Shown piece after piece: positions 25,771-34,860 of a stretch of DNA of 64,000 bases. The translations under genes and the position numbers were made by a program. The stretch covers positions 248,001 through 312,000 of the forward strand of contig JAXMAV010000011.1 in assembly GCA_046350255.1 (NCBI GenBank). Reading direction: 5' to 3'. Below the pieces are notes generated by a model. The model searched no databases and had not been told where the DNA came from. It was given only the letters and a program-made list of their open reading frames with translations. The DNA comes from CALDUY01 sp046350255 (GTDB taxonomy: Bacteria > Planctomycetota > Planctomycetia > Gemmatales > Gemmataceae). Every line of letters starts with the position of its first letter. Positions within the stretch are counted from its first letter, which is position 1.

Positions 25771-27378
25771 TCAACCCGGACGGGCATAATGTTGCAGGAT
25801 GGCGCGAACCGAGCGCAGGCCATCAACGGCGGCGCTGATGATTCCTCCGGCGTAGCCGGCCCCCTCACCCACCGGGTAGATGCCGGCCAATCCAGGTGAT
25901 TCCCGGGTCGTCTCGTCGCGCAACAGCCGCACTGGAGCGCTACCACGTGCCTCGGGCCCGACCAGGGTGGCCTCGGCCAGGAACTTCCCCTTCCAGCGGC
26001 GATCCATGAGCGGGAGACCGTGGCGCAGCGTCTCGGCGATGAACGGGGGTACCACTTCCTCCATGCGGGCGGCGATCAGCGCTCGCGGATAGCTGCTGGC
26101 GATGGTGCCGTCGCTGACCCGGCCTGCGAGGAAGTCTCCGGCTCGCTGGATCGGACAGGCATACTCACCGCGCCCTAGCTCGAAGGCGCGTCGTTCAAAG
26201 CGTTCCTGCAGGCGGACGCCGGCCAGAACATCGGTGCCGTCAAACTCCTCGAGTGGGACAGTCACCACCAGGCCGCTGTTGGCGTAGGGCGAGTCGTGCT
26301 TCGACAGACTCATGCCATTGGTGCAAAAGTAGCCCGGATCGGAGACACTGGGCATGATATAGCCGCCAGCGCACATGCAGAAAGTAAAGAGATCGTGCGG
26401 CCCGTTGGCGACCAGGGAGTAGCTGGCGGCACCGAGCCGCTCCTCCAGGCGATCTTCACCGTAATGAACGCGGTTGACCGTTTCCTGCGGTTGTTCGATG
26501 CGGACGCCCATCTGAAACGGCTTGCGTTCCATCGGGATGCCGCGGCGCAGGAGCATGGCATAGGTGTCGCGAGCACTGTGGCCAATGGCCAGGATGGCCA
26601 CGGAGGCAGTGATGTAGCCGGAGGAGGTCATCAGCCCGCGCAGCTGGCCCTCGGACAGGTCGAGGTCTTCAACCCGGCAGGAAAAGCGCACCTCACCTCC
26701 CAACGCCTCGATCCGCTGGCGCATCGCCTTGACGACGGCAGGGAGACGGTTGCTACCCAGGTGGGGCCGCGCCTCGTAGAGGATTGAGGGTTTACCTTTG
26801 CACTCGGCAAACAGTTCGAGGATACGCCGAACGTCGGGGCCCGAGCCGCGGTAGGTAAGCTTGCCATCGGAGAATGTGCCGGCCCCACCCTCGCCGAAAA
26901 GATAGTTGCTTTCCGGATCGTGGGGGCCACCCTCATCGAAGGCGCGGACGTCCCGGATGCGCTCGGAGACGCGCCGACCTCGTTCGAGCACGAGTGGTTG
27001 ATAGCCCTGTTCGGCGAGGAAGTACGCGGCGGCCAGACCTCCTGGCCCCGAGCCAATCACAATGGGCCGATGGGGTAGTGGGTTGGTTCCAGTCACCGGA
27101 AGGACGAACGGTTCTTCCTCGTAGCGATCGATGCGCACCGGGCCTGATCGCTGTCGGGCCTGCAGTTTCCGCACGGTGTCGGGATCATCGGGGAGGTGCA
27201 CCTCGACGGTGTAAACGTGGCGCAGTGCGCGAGCATCCCGGGCATCCAGCGCCTTGCGAAGGATGCGGTAGTGAAGAGGTGTGCTACCGGGCACACCCAG
27301 GAGGCGAGCCAGGCGCGGCAGCAGAGCCTCCTCAGGCTCCTCGAGGGGCACCAGCAAGTTAGAGATACGAAGGGCCAT
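25771..27378 (-). CDS. Uncharacterised FAD-dependent dehydrogenase (COG2509 family)
   Basis: This 535-residue flavoprotein has a short N-terminal domain (LHYRILRKALDARD, about 37-50) typical of the family. An FAD-binding loop follows in PIVIGSGPGGLAAAYFLAEQG (about residues 105-125), then SNYLFGEGGAGTFSDGKL, the internal ATG-like loop AILAIGHSARDTY, and the C-terminal FAD-contact GEGAGYAGGIISAAVDG. Length and motif order match COG2509 dehydrogenases, which are widespread but of unknown substrate. It is cytoplasmic. It lies 65 bp downstream of the HEAT-repeat gene start on the same strand, so the two may be co-transcribed. Confidence 0.9.
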   Translation of the reverse strand: MALRISNLLVPLEEPEEALLPRLARLLGVPGSTPLHYRILRKALDARDARALRHVYTVEVHLPDDPDTVRKLQARQRSGPVRIDRYEEEPFVLPVTGTNPLPHRPIVIGSGPGGLAAAYFLAEQGYQPLVLERGRRVSERIRDVRAFDEGGPHDPESNYLFGEGGAGTFSDGKLTYRGSGPDVRRILELFAECKGKPSILYEARPHLGSNRLPAVVKAMRQRIEALGGEVRFSCRVEDLDLSEGQLRGLMTSSGYITASVAILAIGHSARDTYAMLLRRGIPMERKPFQMGVRIEQPQETVNRVHYGEDRLEERLGAASYSLVANGPHDLFTFCMCAGGYIMPSVSDPGYFCTNGMSLSKHDSPYANSGLVVTVPLEEFDGTDVLAGVRLQERFERRAFELGRGEYACPIQRAGDFLAGRVSDGTIASSYPRALIAARMEEVVPPFIAETLRHGLPLMDRRWKGKFLAEATLVGPEARGSAPVRLLRDETTRESPGLAGIYPVGEGAGYAGGIISAAVDGLRSVRAILQHYARPG

Positions 27379-27521
27379 ACGTGCAACCGTCCATCCGCGA
27401 TCAACCGAATGGGAAAAGAATAAATAAATGTCCGCTTATCGGCTCGCGCACGTTTATCAGGATATCCCCTCGCGCCGAAGGGGAGAAATTTGCCCCCTGC
27501 TTTTATTGGGAGATTCCCGTC

Positions 27522-29180
27522 ATGCGCCGAACCGGAAAGCTCACCATCCCGCTCATTCTAGAGCGGCTGGAAGATCGTTCCTTGCTATCTACGGCCTCGC
27601 TTTCCAGCACCGTCCTGAACATCTACGGAACCAGCCTGGCCGATACCATCACCGTTCGACAGAGAAGTGGCTACATCTCCATCGATGGTCTAACCATCAG
27701 CAGTGGTAGTAGCTCGCTTTCCCGGGTACTAGCCACATCTGTTTCCAAGATCAATATTTACGGCTACGGCGGAAACGACACCATCAACTGCGCCAGCGAG
27801 GCCGTCACTGGCCAGCAAGGAATCGCCAAACCTATCCGGGTTGAAGCCGGGGATGGCGATGACAAGGTCTGGGGCAGTATAGGCAACGACACCATCCTCG
27901 GTGGCTACAACAACGATAAATTGTATGGTCGCGGCGGAGCCGACCGTATCGAGGGGGGTAGCGGCAACGACTACATGCACGGAGGAATTGGCAACGACAC
28001 CATGTATGGTGATGAGGGTGATGACGAGGTCATCGGCTCGGACGGCAACGATCTGGTTTCAGGTAATGATGGAGCAGACAAGGTCTACGGAGATGCTGGA
28101 GACGACAAGGTCTATGGCGGAGATGGGAATGACATCCTGAATGGATGGACCGGCAATGATTACCTGTCTGGCTGGTCGGGCAACGATACGCTTTACGGCG
28201 GCGACGGCAACGACACCATGTACGGCGGTTCTGGCAACGACAAGCTCTATGGCTTCAATGGGATCGACAAGCTGTATGGCGAATCGGGCGATGATTATCT
28301 CAAGGGTGGAGCCGGGAACGACACCATCTCCGGGGGCAGTGGGCGCGACACCTTCTATCGCCATCTGACGATGCCCAGCCTGGCCCTGAGTGACGACATG
28401 GACGATGAAAACGCGCCAGCCGATGAACCAACGCAGGTCGCCGGCGCCTTCCTGAGCGATAGTGCTCCTCCGGCCAAGGACAATATGTACCACATCGACC
28501 AGGAGCAAAGTCCTGTCTGTGCCTTCATGGCAGCACTGGCAGGTGTGGCCGACTGGACGGGGCGTTTCCCGAACCTAGGTGCGTCGAACAAGGACCTGCT
28601 CAGCTTTATCAAGTACAACGCCACCTCGGATCAGTATGGGATTCCTCTCTACATCAACGGGAAGTGGTCCACCTATTGGGTGACTGGGGACTGGACTGAG
28701 AATTCCATGCCCGCTGGGCCGCTTTGGACCACATTGTACCTGAAGGCCTACCTGAAAGCCTGCAACGTCTCCACGACCTACAGCGATGGCACTCCGATCG
28801 ATCCGGATTACTGGTACTCGACCACCGGGGCCGACTGGCAGATGGCCGGCTTTGCTGTCAAATCTCTCACTGGCGATTCGTCTACGTGGATCAGTAATGG
28901 TTCGATGAATTCCCAGACGATGAAGAACCAGATCACCGGTGGGTGGCTGCTCACCGCATCGAGCAATGAAAGTGCCTCCAACGTCTCCGCCGGCGTGGTT
29001 GCGGATCATGCCTACTACGTCTACGACGTGTATCTAAGCAGTGGGGTATGGTATGTGAAACTCTACAACCCCTGGGGACACGATACCAGCGGGGGAGCCC
29101 AGTACGGCAGCGACGATGGCCTGATCCGACTGACCTGGGCCCAGTTCGTCGCTAACTTCGAGGGGTATTACAAGAACTAA
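27522..29180 (+). CDS. LERLEDR-motif protein with RTX-type calcium-binding repeats and a calpain-like cysteine protease domain
   Basis: The ATG at 27522 follows GGGAGA at good spacing, giving 552 residues. Residues 14-22 read ERLEDRSLL, the planctomycete export or anchoring motif. Residues about 105-280 contain about 18 nine-residue RTX-like units (GGxGNDxxx), which fold as a calcium-binding parallel beta roll. The C-terminal half resembles family C2 (calpain) proteases: Cys333 in QEQSPVCAFMAALAG, His496 in VVADHAYYVYDV, and Asn516 in VKLYNPWGHD, with the NPWG pattern especially clear. The triad appears complete, so an active, calcium-dependent extracellular or surface protease is likely. The gene is divergent from the COG2509 gene and is followed by a strong terminator. 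Confidence 0.88.
   Translation: MRRTGKLTIPLILERLEDRSLLSTASLSSTVLNIYGTSLADTITVRQRSGYISIDGLTISSGSSSLSRVLATSVSKINIYGYGGNDTINCASEAVTGQQGIAKPIRVEAGDGDDKVWGSIGNDTILGGYNNDKLYGRGGADRIEGGSGNDYMHGGIGNDTMYGDEGDDEVIGSDGNDLVSGNDGADKVYGDAGDDKVYGGDGNDILNGWTGNDYLSGWSGNDTLYGGDGNDTMYGGSGNDKLYGFNGIDKLYGESGDDYLKGGAGNDTISGGSGRDTFYRHLTMPSLALSDDMDDENAPADEPTQVAGAFLSDSAPPAKDNMYHIDQEQSPVCAFMAALAGVADWTGRFPNLGASNKDLLSFIKYNATSDQYGIPLYINGKWSTYWVTGDWTENSMPAGPLWTTLYLKAYLKACNVSTTYSDGTPIDPDYWYSTTGADWQMAGFAVKSLTGDSSTWISNGSMNSQTMKNQITGGWLLTASSNESASNVSAGVVADHAYYVYDVYLSSGVWYVKLYNPWGHDTSGGAQYGSDDGLIRLTWAQFVANFEGYYKN
27846..28350 (+). repeat. RTX nonapeptide repeat tract
   Basis: About 18 tandem 27-bp units encode GGxGNDxxx-type calcium-binding nonapeptides inside the calpain-like gene. 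The units are diverged at DNA level and have no spacers, so this is a coding repeat, not a CRISPR array. Confidence 0.85.
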
Positions 29181-29212
29181 GCCAGCCGGAAGGAGTGTTG
29201 GGTGATTTCTGG

Positions 29213-29254
29213 CAACGCCTCTCGGGCCCCCGGGAGGCGTTGGTTTGTTTTCTT
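29213..29254 (+). terminator. Rho-independent terminator after the RTX/calpain gene
   Basis: A 14-bp stem (29213-29226 with 29229-29242, one G-T pair) is followed by a T-rich run, GTTTGTTTTCTT. It lies 33 bp after the protease stop and before the kinase ATG at 29363, so the two genes are probably transcribed separately. Confidence 0.85.
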
Positions 29255-29362
29255 CACGCTTTCGCTCGCATTGGAGAAACTTCTTGCCAACGAAGAGAAG
29301 CTGAGCACAATGAAGGCGTCTCTGGGCTTTTCCCCTTCGTGCGAGCCTGCAGGAATCGATCC

Positions 29363-32101
29363 ATGTCCGGTACGCCCCAGCCGCCTGATTCCGGGCCGTC
29401 TTTTCCCGAAGAGACGGCGACACTACCACCTGCGCCGCCTCTACCGGCAGGATCACCAACCGAAACAATACCTGCGGAGTTGGCTGAGCATCCTCGGTAC
29501 CGCGTGCTGCGCGTGCTTGGACGTGGTGGGATGGGAGCGGTGTATCTGGCCCAGCATGTCCGCATGGACCGCCTGGTCGCCTTGAAAACCATTGCTGGAC
29601 CCGCTCTGGCAAGTAGTGATGCGGTGGCTCGCTTCCATCGCGAGGTGCAGGCCGTGGCCTCGCTGGTGCATCCCAATATCGTGGTAGCTTACGATGCCGA
29701 CCAGGCGGGACCGGTTCACTTTCTGGTGATGGAATACCTGGAAGGCACGAACCTGGCCGACGAGGTGCGCCAGCGAGGCCCCTTGCCAGTTCACGAAGCC
29801 TGTGAGGTGATCCGGCAGGCGGCCCTGGGGTTGCAGTATGCCCACGAGCAAGGAGTGGTTCACCGCGACATCAAGCCGCAAAACCTGATGCGCACCCGGC
29901 AGGGTATCATCAAGATCCTCGATTTTGGGCTGGCACGGGTTCAGCGCGAGGCGACACAGGGTGAGGGTTTGACCCAGTCGGGCATGATCATGGGGACGGC
30001 AGACTACATCGCCCCAGAACAGTCGCGTGGCAGCCCCGAGGTGGACATCCGGGCCGATATCTACAGCCTGGGCTGCACGTTGTACTTCTTGCTGTCCGGC
30101 ACGGTACCCTTCCCAGGTGGACAAGCCCTCGACAAGATTCTTCGCCACGTTATGGAAGCGCCACCCTCGTTGAAGATGCACCGCCGGGATCTGCCCGCTG
30201 GGTTAATCGCTGTGGTGGATAGGATGATGGCCAAGGACCCGGCCGGGCGGTATCAGACTCCCGCCGAGGTGTTCTGCGCCCTGACCCCGTTTGCCGGTGC
30301 CAGTGGCCAACAATCTCACTGCGGGAGCCAACTATCCAGGTTCTCCGCCCGATGGTCTGTATTAGCTGGCCTGTTACTCCTGGTGGGAGCCATCGGTCTG
30401 GGGCTGTCCTGGTGGCCGCGCGGTCAGGGTGAATCTGCCCCCGTGGAGGGGGAGCAACCTCGCGCAGCGACGGCGAAGCAGCCACTGAAGCCGCTGGAAG
30501 GAGCATGGTTTGTACTAAACACCGATGGCAAGTGCTGGTCGAACCAGAAGAGCCATTCCCTGGTGAAACGGATCGAGCAGCAGCTGGTCGAGGGGTGGAA
30601 TGTGCGTCGACCGGCCTTCCATCCATCGGATCAATGGGTGGTGCTGCTGGACGAAAAGGAATACTGGACCAGCAATGTCAATCTGGAGGTGAGTCAACGG
30701 ATCGACAAATTGCCAATGGGCCAGCCGATCAAGTGTGTGGCCTTCACTCCATGGGGTGGGTATGTCCTGCTCCACGGCAAGAACGAGGCCATCTCCCGGG
30801 ACATTCCTCCTGAACTTGGCCAGGCGCTCATGCGGCTTCAAGTGGAAGGAGCAGAGTTGCAATCGGTAGCTATCAGCCCCGAAGGAGGCTGGGTGCTACT
30901 GCACGGGAAAACCGGCATAGACTGGACAAATCTGCCTAATAGCTGTGCAAGTCGGCTGCAAGCGCTGCAGGAGGCCCGGACCGAGATTGCCTGCGTGGCG
31001 TTTCCGACCTGGGGCGGTTGGTTCATCCTTCAGCGCGACGGGACCTGCTGGAGCAGCTATCCGAATCACCCTGTGATCGAGGAGGTGGCTCGCCTGCGAA
31101 AGCGGGGCGAACAGGTGGACTGGCTGGCCTTCGCGCCAGGATGGTCACCGTCGGGCTATGTGTTGCAATCGACTCAGACGCAGCGGGTGGAGGTCAAGTA
31201 CTCCGTAGAATATCGCCTGGCCACCGACCAGGCGCATCTGAACGTGTTTCAAATCAAGCCACCTGATTTGCCGAGTCAGACGATTCGAGCGATGACTTTC
31301 CAGCCGCCCGCGGAGACCGTCACCGAGGTGGAGCCACCCCATCGCTCCTTCTTTCTGCTGCGCAGTCGGAACAAGAAGCTGGTGAAGACAGAGACCTCCT
31401 TTCAGGCCGAGTTTCACTCGCAGATACTGCTGCCACGGCACCCTGGAACGCCGGAACGGAAGATCGAGCTTTCACCAGAAGAAGCGCGACGCTACCTGCA
31501 AGTAACGCCTTCCATCGACCACGACGAGCCTGCCTTTCAATTGTACCTCTCCCAGCACGGTCTAGGTCGTCAGCCCGGCGAGCCGGATCTGCGCCTGGCG
31601 ATGCGAGTCTATCTGCTCCTCCGACAAAGATTGCGCTACGACAGCAAAGGGGCCGAGAATGTGGCAAGCAAAGTCTGCGCCATGGAGAAGGGCGATTGTG
31701 CCAGCTTGAGCCTGGTCTTCGTGGCTGCGATGCGGTCGGCTGGCGTTCCGGCCCGTTTGCTCCAGGGACGCTGGGCCAAATCATCGGTACCAGCAGGGCC
31801 AGGTCAGGAGGAGGATTGGCAAGATCACGTGATGGCCGAGTGCTTTGTGCAAGATGTAGGCTGGGTGCCTGTGGACCTTTCCAGCGGCTGCGAGGGTGAT
31901 GCTGCCGGAGACCTGGCCTGTTTCGGCGTCTCCTGGGGGCAGTTCATCACCCTGCATGTGGATGCCGATTTGGTGATCGATTCGGAGCTATTCGGCCGAC
32001 AGCGGACGTTCAACTGTCAGAATGCCTGGTATTACTACAAGAACGCGGAGGCCGATCCGGAGGTGAAGGAAACCTGGGCCGTGCGTGTACTGGAGAAGTG
32101 A
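29363..32101 (+). CDS. Membrane Ser/Thr protein kinase with six ~43-residue repeats and a C-terminal transglutaminase-like domain
   Basis: This 912-residue protein starts at the ATG at 29363, preceded by AGGA. Hanks-type kinase, about residues 45-310: VLGRGGMGAVY, Lys75, HRDIKPQNL, DFGLARV, YIAPEQ. A transmembrane helix follows (about 331-352). Residues about 378-605 hold six units spaced about 43 residues apart, each with a VAFxPxGGWVLL-type core and often a later Trp. They look like blades of a small propeller. The C-terminal part is transglutaminase-like, with Cys779 (KGDCASLSL), His822 (DHVMAECF) and Asp838 (VPVDLS) in the right order and spacing. The repeats and this domain should lie outside the membrane and the kinase inside. 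The arrangement suggests a receptor that senses or modifies envelope protein. It is separate from the upstream protease by a terminator. Confidence 0.88.
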   Translation: MSGTPQPPDSGPSFPEETATLPPAPPLPAGSPTETIPAELAEHPRYRVLRVLGRGGMGAVYLAQHVRMDRLVALKTIAGPALASSDAVARFHREVQAVASLVHPNIVVAYDADQAGPVHFLVMEYLEGTNLADEVRQRGPLPVHEACEVIRQAALGLQYAHEQGVVHRDIKPQNLMRTRQGIIKILDFGLARVQREATQGEGLTQSGMIMGTADYIAPEQSRGSPEVDIRADIYSLGCTLYFLLSGTVPFPGGQALDKILRHVMEAPPSLKMHRRDLPAGLIAVVDRMMAKDPAGRYQTPAEVFCALTPFAGASGQQSHCGSQLSRFSARWSVLAGLLLLVGAIGLGLSWWPRGQGESAPVEGEQPRAATAKQPLKPLEGAWFVLNTDGKCWSNQKSHSLVKRIEQQLVEGWNVRRPAFHPSDQWVVLLDEKEYWTSNVNLEVSQRIDKLPMGQPIKCVAFTPWGGYVLLHGKNEAISRDIPPELGQALMRLQVEGAELQSVAISPEGGWVLLHGKTGIDWTNLPNSCASRLQALQEARTEIACVAFPTWGGWFILQRDGTCWSSYPNHPVIEEVARLRKRGEQVDWLAFAPGWSPSGYVLQSTQTQRVEVKYSVEYRLATDQAHLNVFQIKPPDLPSQTIRAMTFQPPAETVTEVEPPHRSFFLLRSRNKKLVKTETSFQAEFHSQILLPRHPGTPERKIELSPEEARRYLQVTPSIDHDEPAFQLYLSQHGLGRQPGEPDLRLAMRVYLLLRQRLRYDSKGAENVASKVCAMEKGDCASLSLVFVAAMRSAGVPARLLQGRWAKSSVPAGPGQEEDWQDHVMAECFVQDVGWVPVDLSSGCEGDAAGDLACFGVSWGQFITLHVDADLVIDSELFGRQRTFNCQNAWYYYKNAEADPEVKETWAVRVLEK

Positions 32102-32151
32102 ATCTGGACCCGGAAGGTGCGGCCGTGAAACGAAAAGCACCTCCGGCGACG

Positions 32152-32180
32152 TTGCACGAGCGTCGAGAAGGGCTTATAAT
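32152..32180 (+). promoter_or_regulatory. Strong sigma70-type promoter for the ffh-rpsP-trmD-rplS operon
   Basis: TTGCAC (32152-32157) and a consensus TATAAT (32175-32180) are separated by exactly 17 bp. The ffh ATG lies 76 bp downstream of the -10 box. This is the best promoter match in the window and fits a highly expressed housekeeping operon. Confidence 0.8.
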
Positions 32181-32256
32181 ATGCGGTTTACCGCCCTGGT
32201 AAGGCAGTGTGTCCGCCGCAGGACCGGGGGTTAGGTAGACCTAGCGGGACGGCTCC

Positions 32257-33705
32257 ATGTTTGAAGGTCTGCAACGTGGCCTGAGCGACGCACTGAAACG
32301 GCTGCGCGGCCGAGGTCGTTTGACCGAGGCCAACATCCAGGACGGTATCGCCGAAGTGCGCAAGGCACTGCTCGATGCCGACGTGAATTTCAACGTCGTG
32401 CAGGCGTTCATCGACCGGGTCACAAAGCGGTCGCTGGGCCAGTCCGTCCTGCGCACCATCGATCCCAGCGAGCAGATCGTCAAGATTGTTTACGACGAAC
32501 TCGTCGCCCTGATGGGGCCAGTCGATGCCCGCATCCGCTTCGCCAAGGATCGCCCGACCATCCTGATGCTGTGCGGTCTGCAGGGACAGGGAAAAACGAC
32601 GACGGCGGCCAAGCTGGCGCTGACATTGCGCGAGCAGGGACGCAAGCCGTTGCTGGTAGCCGCCGACTTGCAGCGACCCGCGGCTGTCGATCAACTCAAG
32701 GTGCTGGGCCAGCAGATCAACGTGCCGGTCTTTAGCGAGTTTCCCTCCAGCCCGGTCGAGGTGTGCCGCAAGGCAGTCGAGTACGCCAAAAAGAACCTGA
32801 TCGATACGGTCATCCTCGACACGGCCGGGCGACTCCACGTCGCCGAGATGCCGATGGACGAGTTGAAGCAGATCGACCGGGTAGCGAAGCCCGATGAGAT
32901 CTACCTCGTCTGCGATGCCATGACGGGTCAGGACGCGGTCAACAGCGCCAAAACATTCAATGATGCGCTCGAGCTAAACGGCGTGATCCTCACCAAGATG
33001 GATGGCGATGCCCGCGGCGGTGCGGCTTTGTCCATCCGCGAGGTGACCCGGGTGCCGATCAAGTTTGTCGGCATGGGGGAAAAGGTCGATCGTCTCGAGG
33101 AGTTCCGCCCCGAAGGGATCGCCAGCCGGATCATCGGCCAGGGCGACCTGATGGACCTGATCGGCAAGGTCCAGCGGGCGCAGCTGGAGTTGAGCCAGGA
33201 GGAACTCGAGCGTCAGCAAGCGAAGATGCAGGAAGGCTCGTTCACCCTGGACGACTTCCGGAAGCAGTTCTCGCAGCTGAAGAAGATGGGGTCGATCAAG
33301 GATCTGCTGGGCAGCATGCCCGGCATGAGCGAGATGATCCCCGAAGGCGAAGACCCGGAAGTGGCATTCAAGCGCATTCAGGGCATGATCGACTCCATGA
33401 CCAAGGAGGAGCGCGCCAATCCGGATATCATCGACCTGACCCGACGTCGGCGTATCGCCGCGGGGTCGGGCACGCAACCGGCCGAGATCAAGCAGTTTCT
33501 GGGGCATTTTGATCATGTCCGCTCGCTGATGAAGCAGATGGCCAAAATGTCCATCTGGGAGCGGATCAAGATGATCACCGGAATGAGCCAGGCAGGAGCT
33601 TTTCTGCCCGGGGCGAATATGCTGAAGAAGAAGGGAGACACCGGGCACCGGAAGAGCCCCAAGGAGCGAGCGAAGGAACGGAAGAACAAGAAGAAGCGCA
33701 AGTAG
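32257..33705 (+). CDS. ffh: Signal recognition particle protein
   Basis: This 482-residue GTPase binds signal peptides at the ribosome and delivers nascent chains to FtsY. The N domain begins MFEGLQRGLSDALKRLRG. The G domain has GLQGQGKTTTAAKLA, DTAGRLHVAE, TKMDGDARGGAALS and the closing GMGEKVDRLEEF. The Met-rich M domain (about 300-460) has repeated Met motifs in MGSIKDLLGSMPGMSEM. A basic tail follows. The length is normal. It heads the operon with rpsP, trmD and rplS. Confidence 0.97.
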   Translation: MFEGLQRGLSDALKRLRGRGRLTEANIQDGIAEVRKALLDADVNFNVVQAFIDRVTKRSLGQSVLRTIDPSEQIVKIVYDELVALMGPVDARIRFAKDRPTILMLCGLQGQGKTTTAAKLALTLREQGRKPLLVAADLQRPAAVDQLKVLGQQINVPVFSEFPSSPVEVCRKAVEYAKKNLIDTVILDTAGRLHVAEMPMDELKQIDRVAKPDEIYLVCDAMTGQDAVNSAKTFNDALELNGVILTKMDGDARGGAALSIREVTRVPIKFVGMGEKVDRLEEFRPEGIASRIIGQGDLMDLIGKVQRAQLELSQEELERQQAKMQEGSFTLDDFRKQFSQLKKMGSIKDLLGSMPGMSEMIPEGEDPEVAFKRIQGMIDSMTKEERANPDIIDLTRRRRIAAGSGTQPAEIKQFLGHFDHVRSLMKQMAKMSIWERIKMITGMSQAGAFLPGANMLKKKGDTGHRKSPKERAKERKNKKKRK

Positions 33706-33730
33706 TCGATCGAACGTGGCTCGCCGGTCC

Positions 33731-33745
33731 GGTTGCCGAGCAACC
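33731..33745 (+). other. Small hairpin with downstream T run between ffh and rpsP
   Basis: GGTTGC (33731-33736) pairs with GCAACC (33740-33745) around CGA, and six T residues lie 16 nt further on (33761-33766). It may act as a weak attenuator or RNA-processing site. The gap between stem and T run is too long for a canonical terminator. Confidence 0.3.
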
Positions 33746-33788
33746 TGCACCGGTGGTTGATTTTTTGATTCTCAAGCGAGGAACCGCT

Positions 33789-34103
33789 GTGGCTGTCCGA
33801 ATTCGCATGAAACAGATGGGGCGCAAGCACCGCCACTATTATCGCATCATCGCCATCGATGGGCGAAGCCCCCGAGACGGTCGGGTGATCGAGGAGCTGG
33901 GCTCCTACGATCCGCACGTCAGCGTCAAGGAGAACCGAGTCACATTGGTGCCGTCGCGCATCAAGTACTGGTTGTCGGTTGGTGCGCAACCTAGCGAGCA
34001 CGTCCAGGTGCTGCTCAAGAAGTACATGGAAGTGTGGGAGAAGAAGGAAGCCGAGGCCAAGCAGGCCGCCCCGGCAACCGCAGCCGCCCCTGTGACGGCC
34101 TGA
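33789..34103 (+). CDS. rpsP: 30S ribosomal protein S16
   Basis: This protein of 104 residues is read from the GTG at 33789, preceded by GCGAGG 7 nt upstream; an earlier start at 33753 would add residues absent from the family. The family core is clear: VAVRIRMKQMGRKHRHYYRI, RSPRDGRVIEELGSYDP and an IKYWLSVGAQPSE stretch. The Ala-rich tail is typical of high-GC bacteria. It assembles into the 30S subunit. It is followed after 10 bp by trmD with no rimM between. Confidence 0.96.
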   Translation: MAVRIRMKQMGRKHRHYYRIIAIDGRSPRDGRVIEELGSYDPHVSVKENRVTLVPSRIKYWLSVGAQPSEHVQVLLKKYMEVWEKKEAEAKQAAPATAAAPVTA

Positions 34104-34113
34104 GCGGTGGCCC

Positions 34114-34860
34114 ATGCGGTTCGATGTCCTGACCCTGTTTCCGGAGATCTTCTCCGGTTACCTGACGCAAAGCCTGCTGAAGGCGGCCATCGATCAGGGA
34201 CTCGTGCAGATCCACCTGTGGAATCTGCGCGACTGGGCCACGGGCAAGCATCGCAGTGTGGATGACCGGCCCTACGGGGGAGGCCCCGGCATGGTGTTCC
34301 TGTGCGAGCCGGTCTACTCCTGTGTGGAAGCAGTGCAGGCTGCCGCCGATCCGGGAGAGCTGATCCTGCTGACCCCCGCAGGCGAACGGCTCACCCAGCC
34401 GCTGGTAGCCCAGCTCGCTCAGCACAAACGGTTGGTACTGCTCTGTGGGCGATACGAAGGATTCGACGAACGCATCCGTCTGGGGCTGCGGCCCCGCGAG
34501 ATTTCCATCGGCGACTTTGTCTGCAACGGAGGCGAAGTCCCCGCGATGGTGCTGATCGAAACCATCATCCGCTACATCCCGGGCGTGCTGGGCGACCCGG
34601 AGAGTGTGGTGGAAGAATCGCACAGCGAGGAAGGCCAGCTCGAATATCCCCAGTACACCCGCCCCCGCGTGTTTCGAGGCATGGCGGTTCCGGAGGTCCT
34701 CCTCAGCGGGAACCATCAGGCCGTGGCCCGGTGGCGACGCGAGCAATCTCAGTTACGATCCAACAGCCGCCTCGCGGACCAGGGGTCGCTCCCTGGTGGC
34801 GAGATTCATCCAGAAGGTAGGGAATGTCATGAAGAACCGAGTGATGGGAATTGTCGATGA
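34114..34860 (+). CDS. trmD: tRNA (guanine-37-N1)-methyltransferase
   Basis: This 248-residue SPOUT-family enzyme methylates G37 of tRNAs to prevent frameshifting. Motifs: MRFDVLTLFPEIFSGYL, WATGKHRSVDDRPYGGGPGM, LLCGRYEGFDER, EISIGDFVCNGGEVPAM and the trefoil-knot SAM region. The C-terminal part ends with GNHQAVARWRREQ followed by about 30 unusual residues that read into the next gene: the last 32 bp overlap rplS. The length is otherwise normal. Confidence 0.96.
   Translation: MRFDVLTLFPEIFSGYLTQSLLKAAIDQGLVQIHLWNLRDWATGKHRSVDDRPYGGGPGMVFLCEPVYSCVEAVQAAADPGELILLTPAGERLTQPLVAQLAQHKRLVLLCGRYEGFDERIRLGLRPREISIGDFVCNGGEVPAMVLIETIIRYIPGVLGDPESVVEESHSEEGQLEYPQYTRPRVFRGMAVPEVLLSGNHQAVARWRREQSQLRSNSRLADQGSLPGGEIHPEGRECHEEPSDGNCR

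Noticed and set aside
27846..28350. Repeated 27-bp units that might suggest a CRISPR array
   Set aside because: They are in-frame RTX codons, diverged from each other and without unique spacers.
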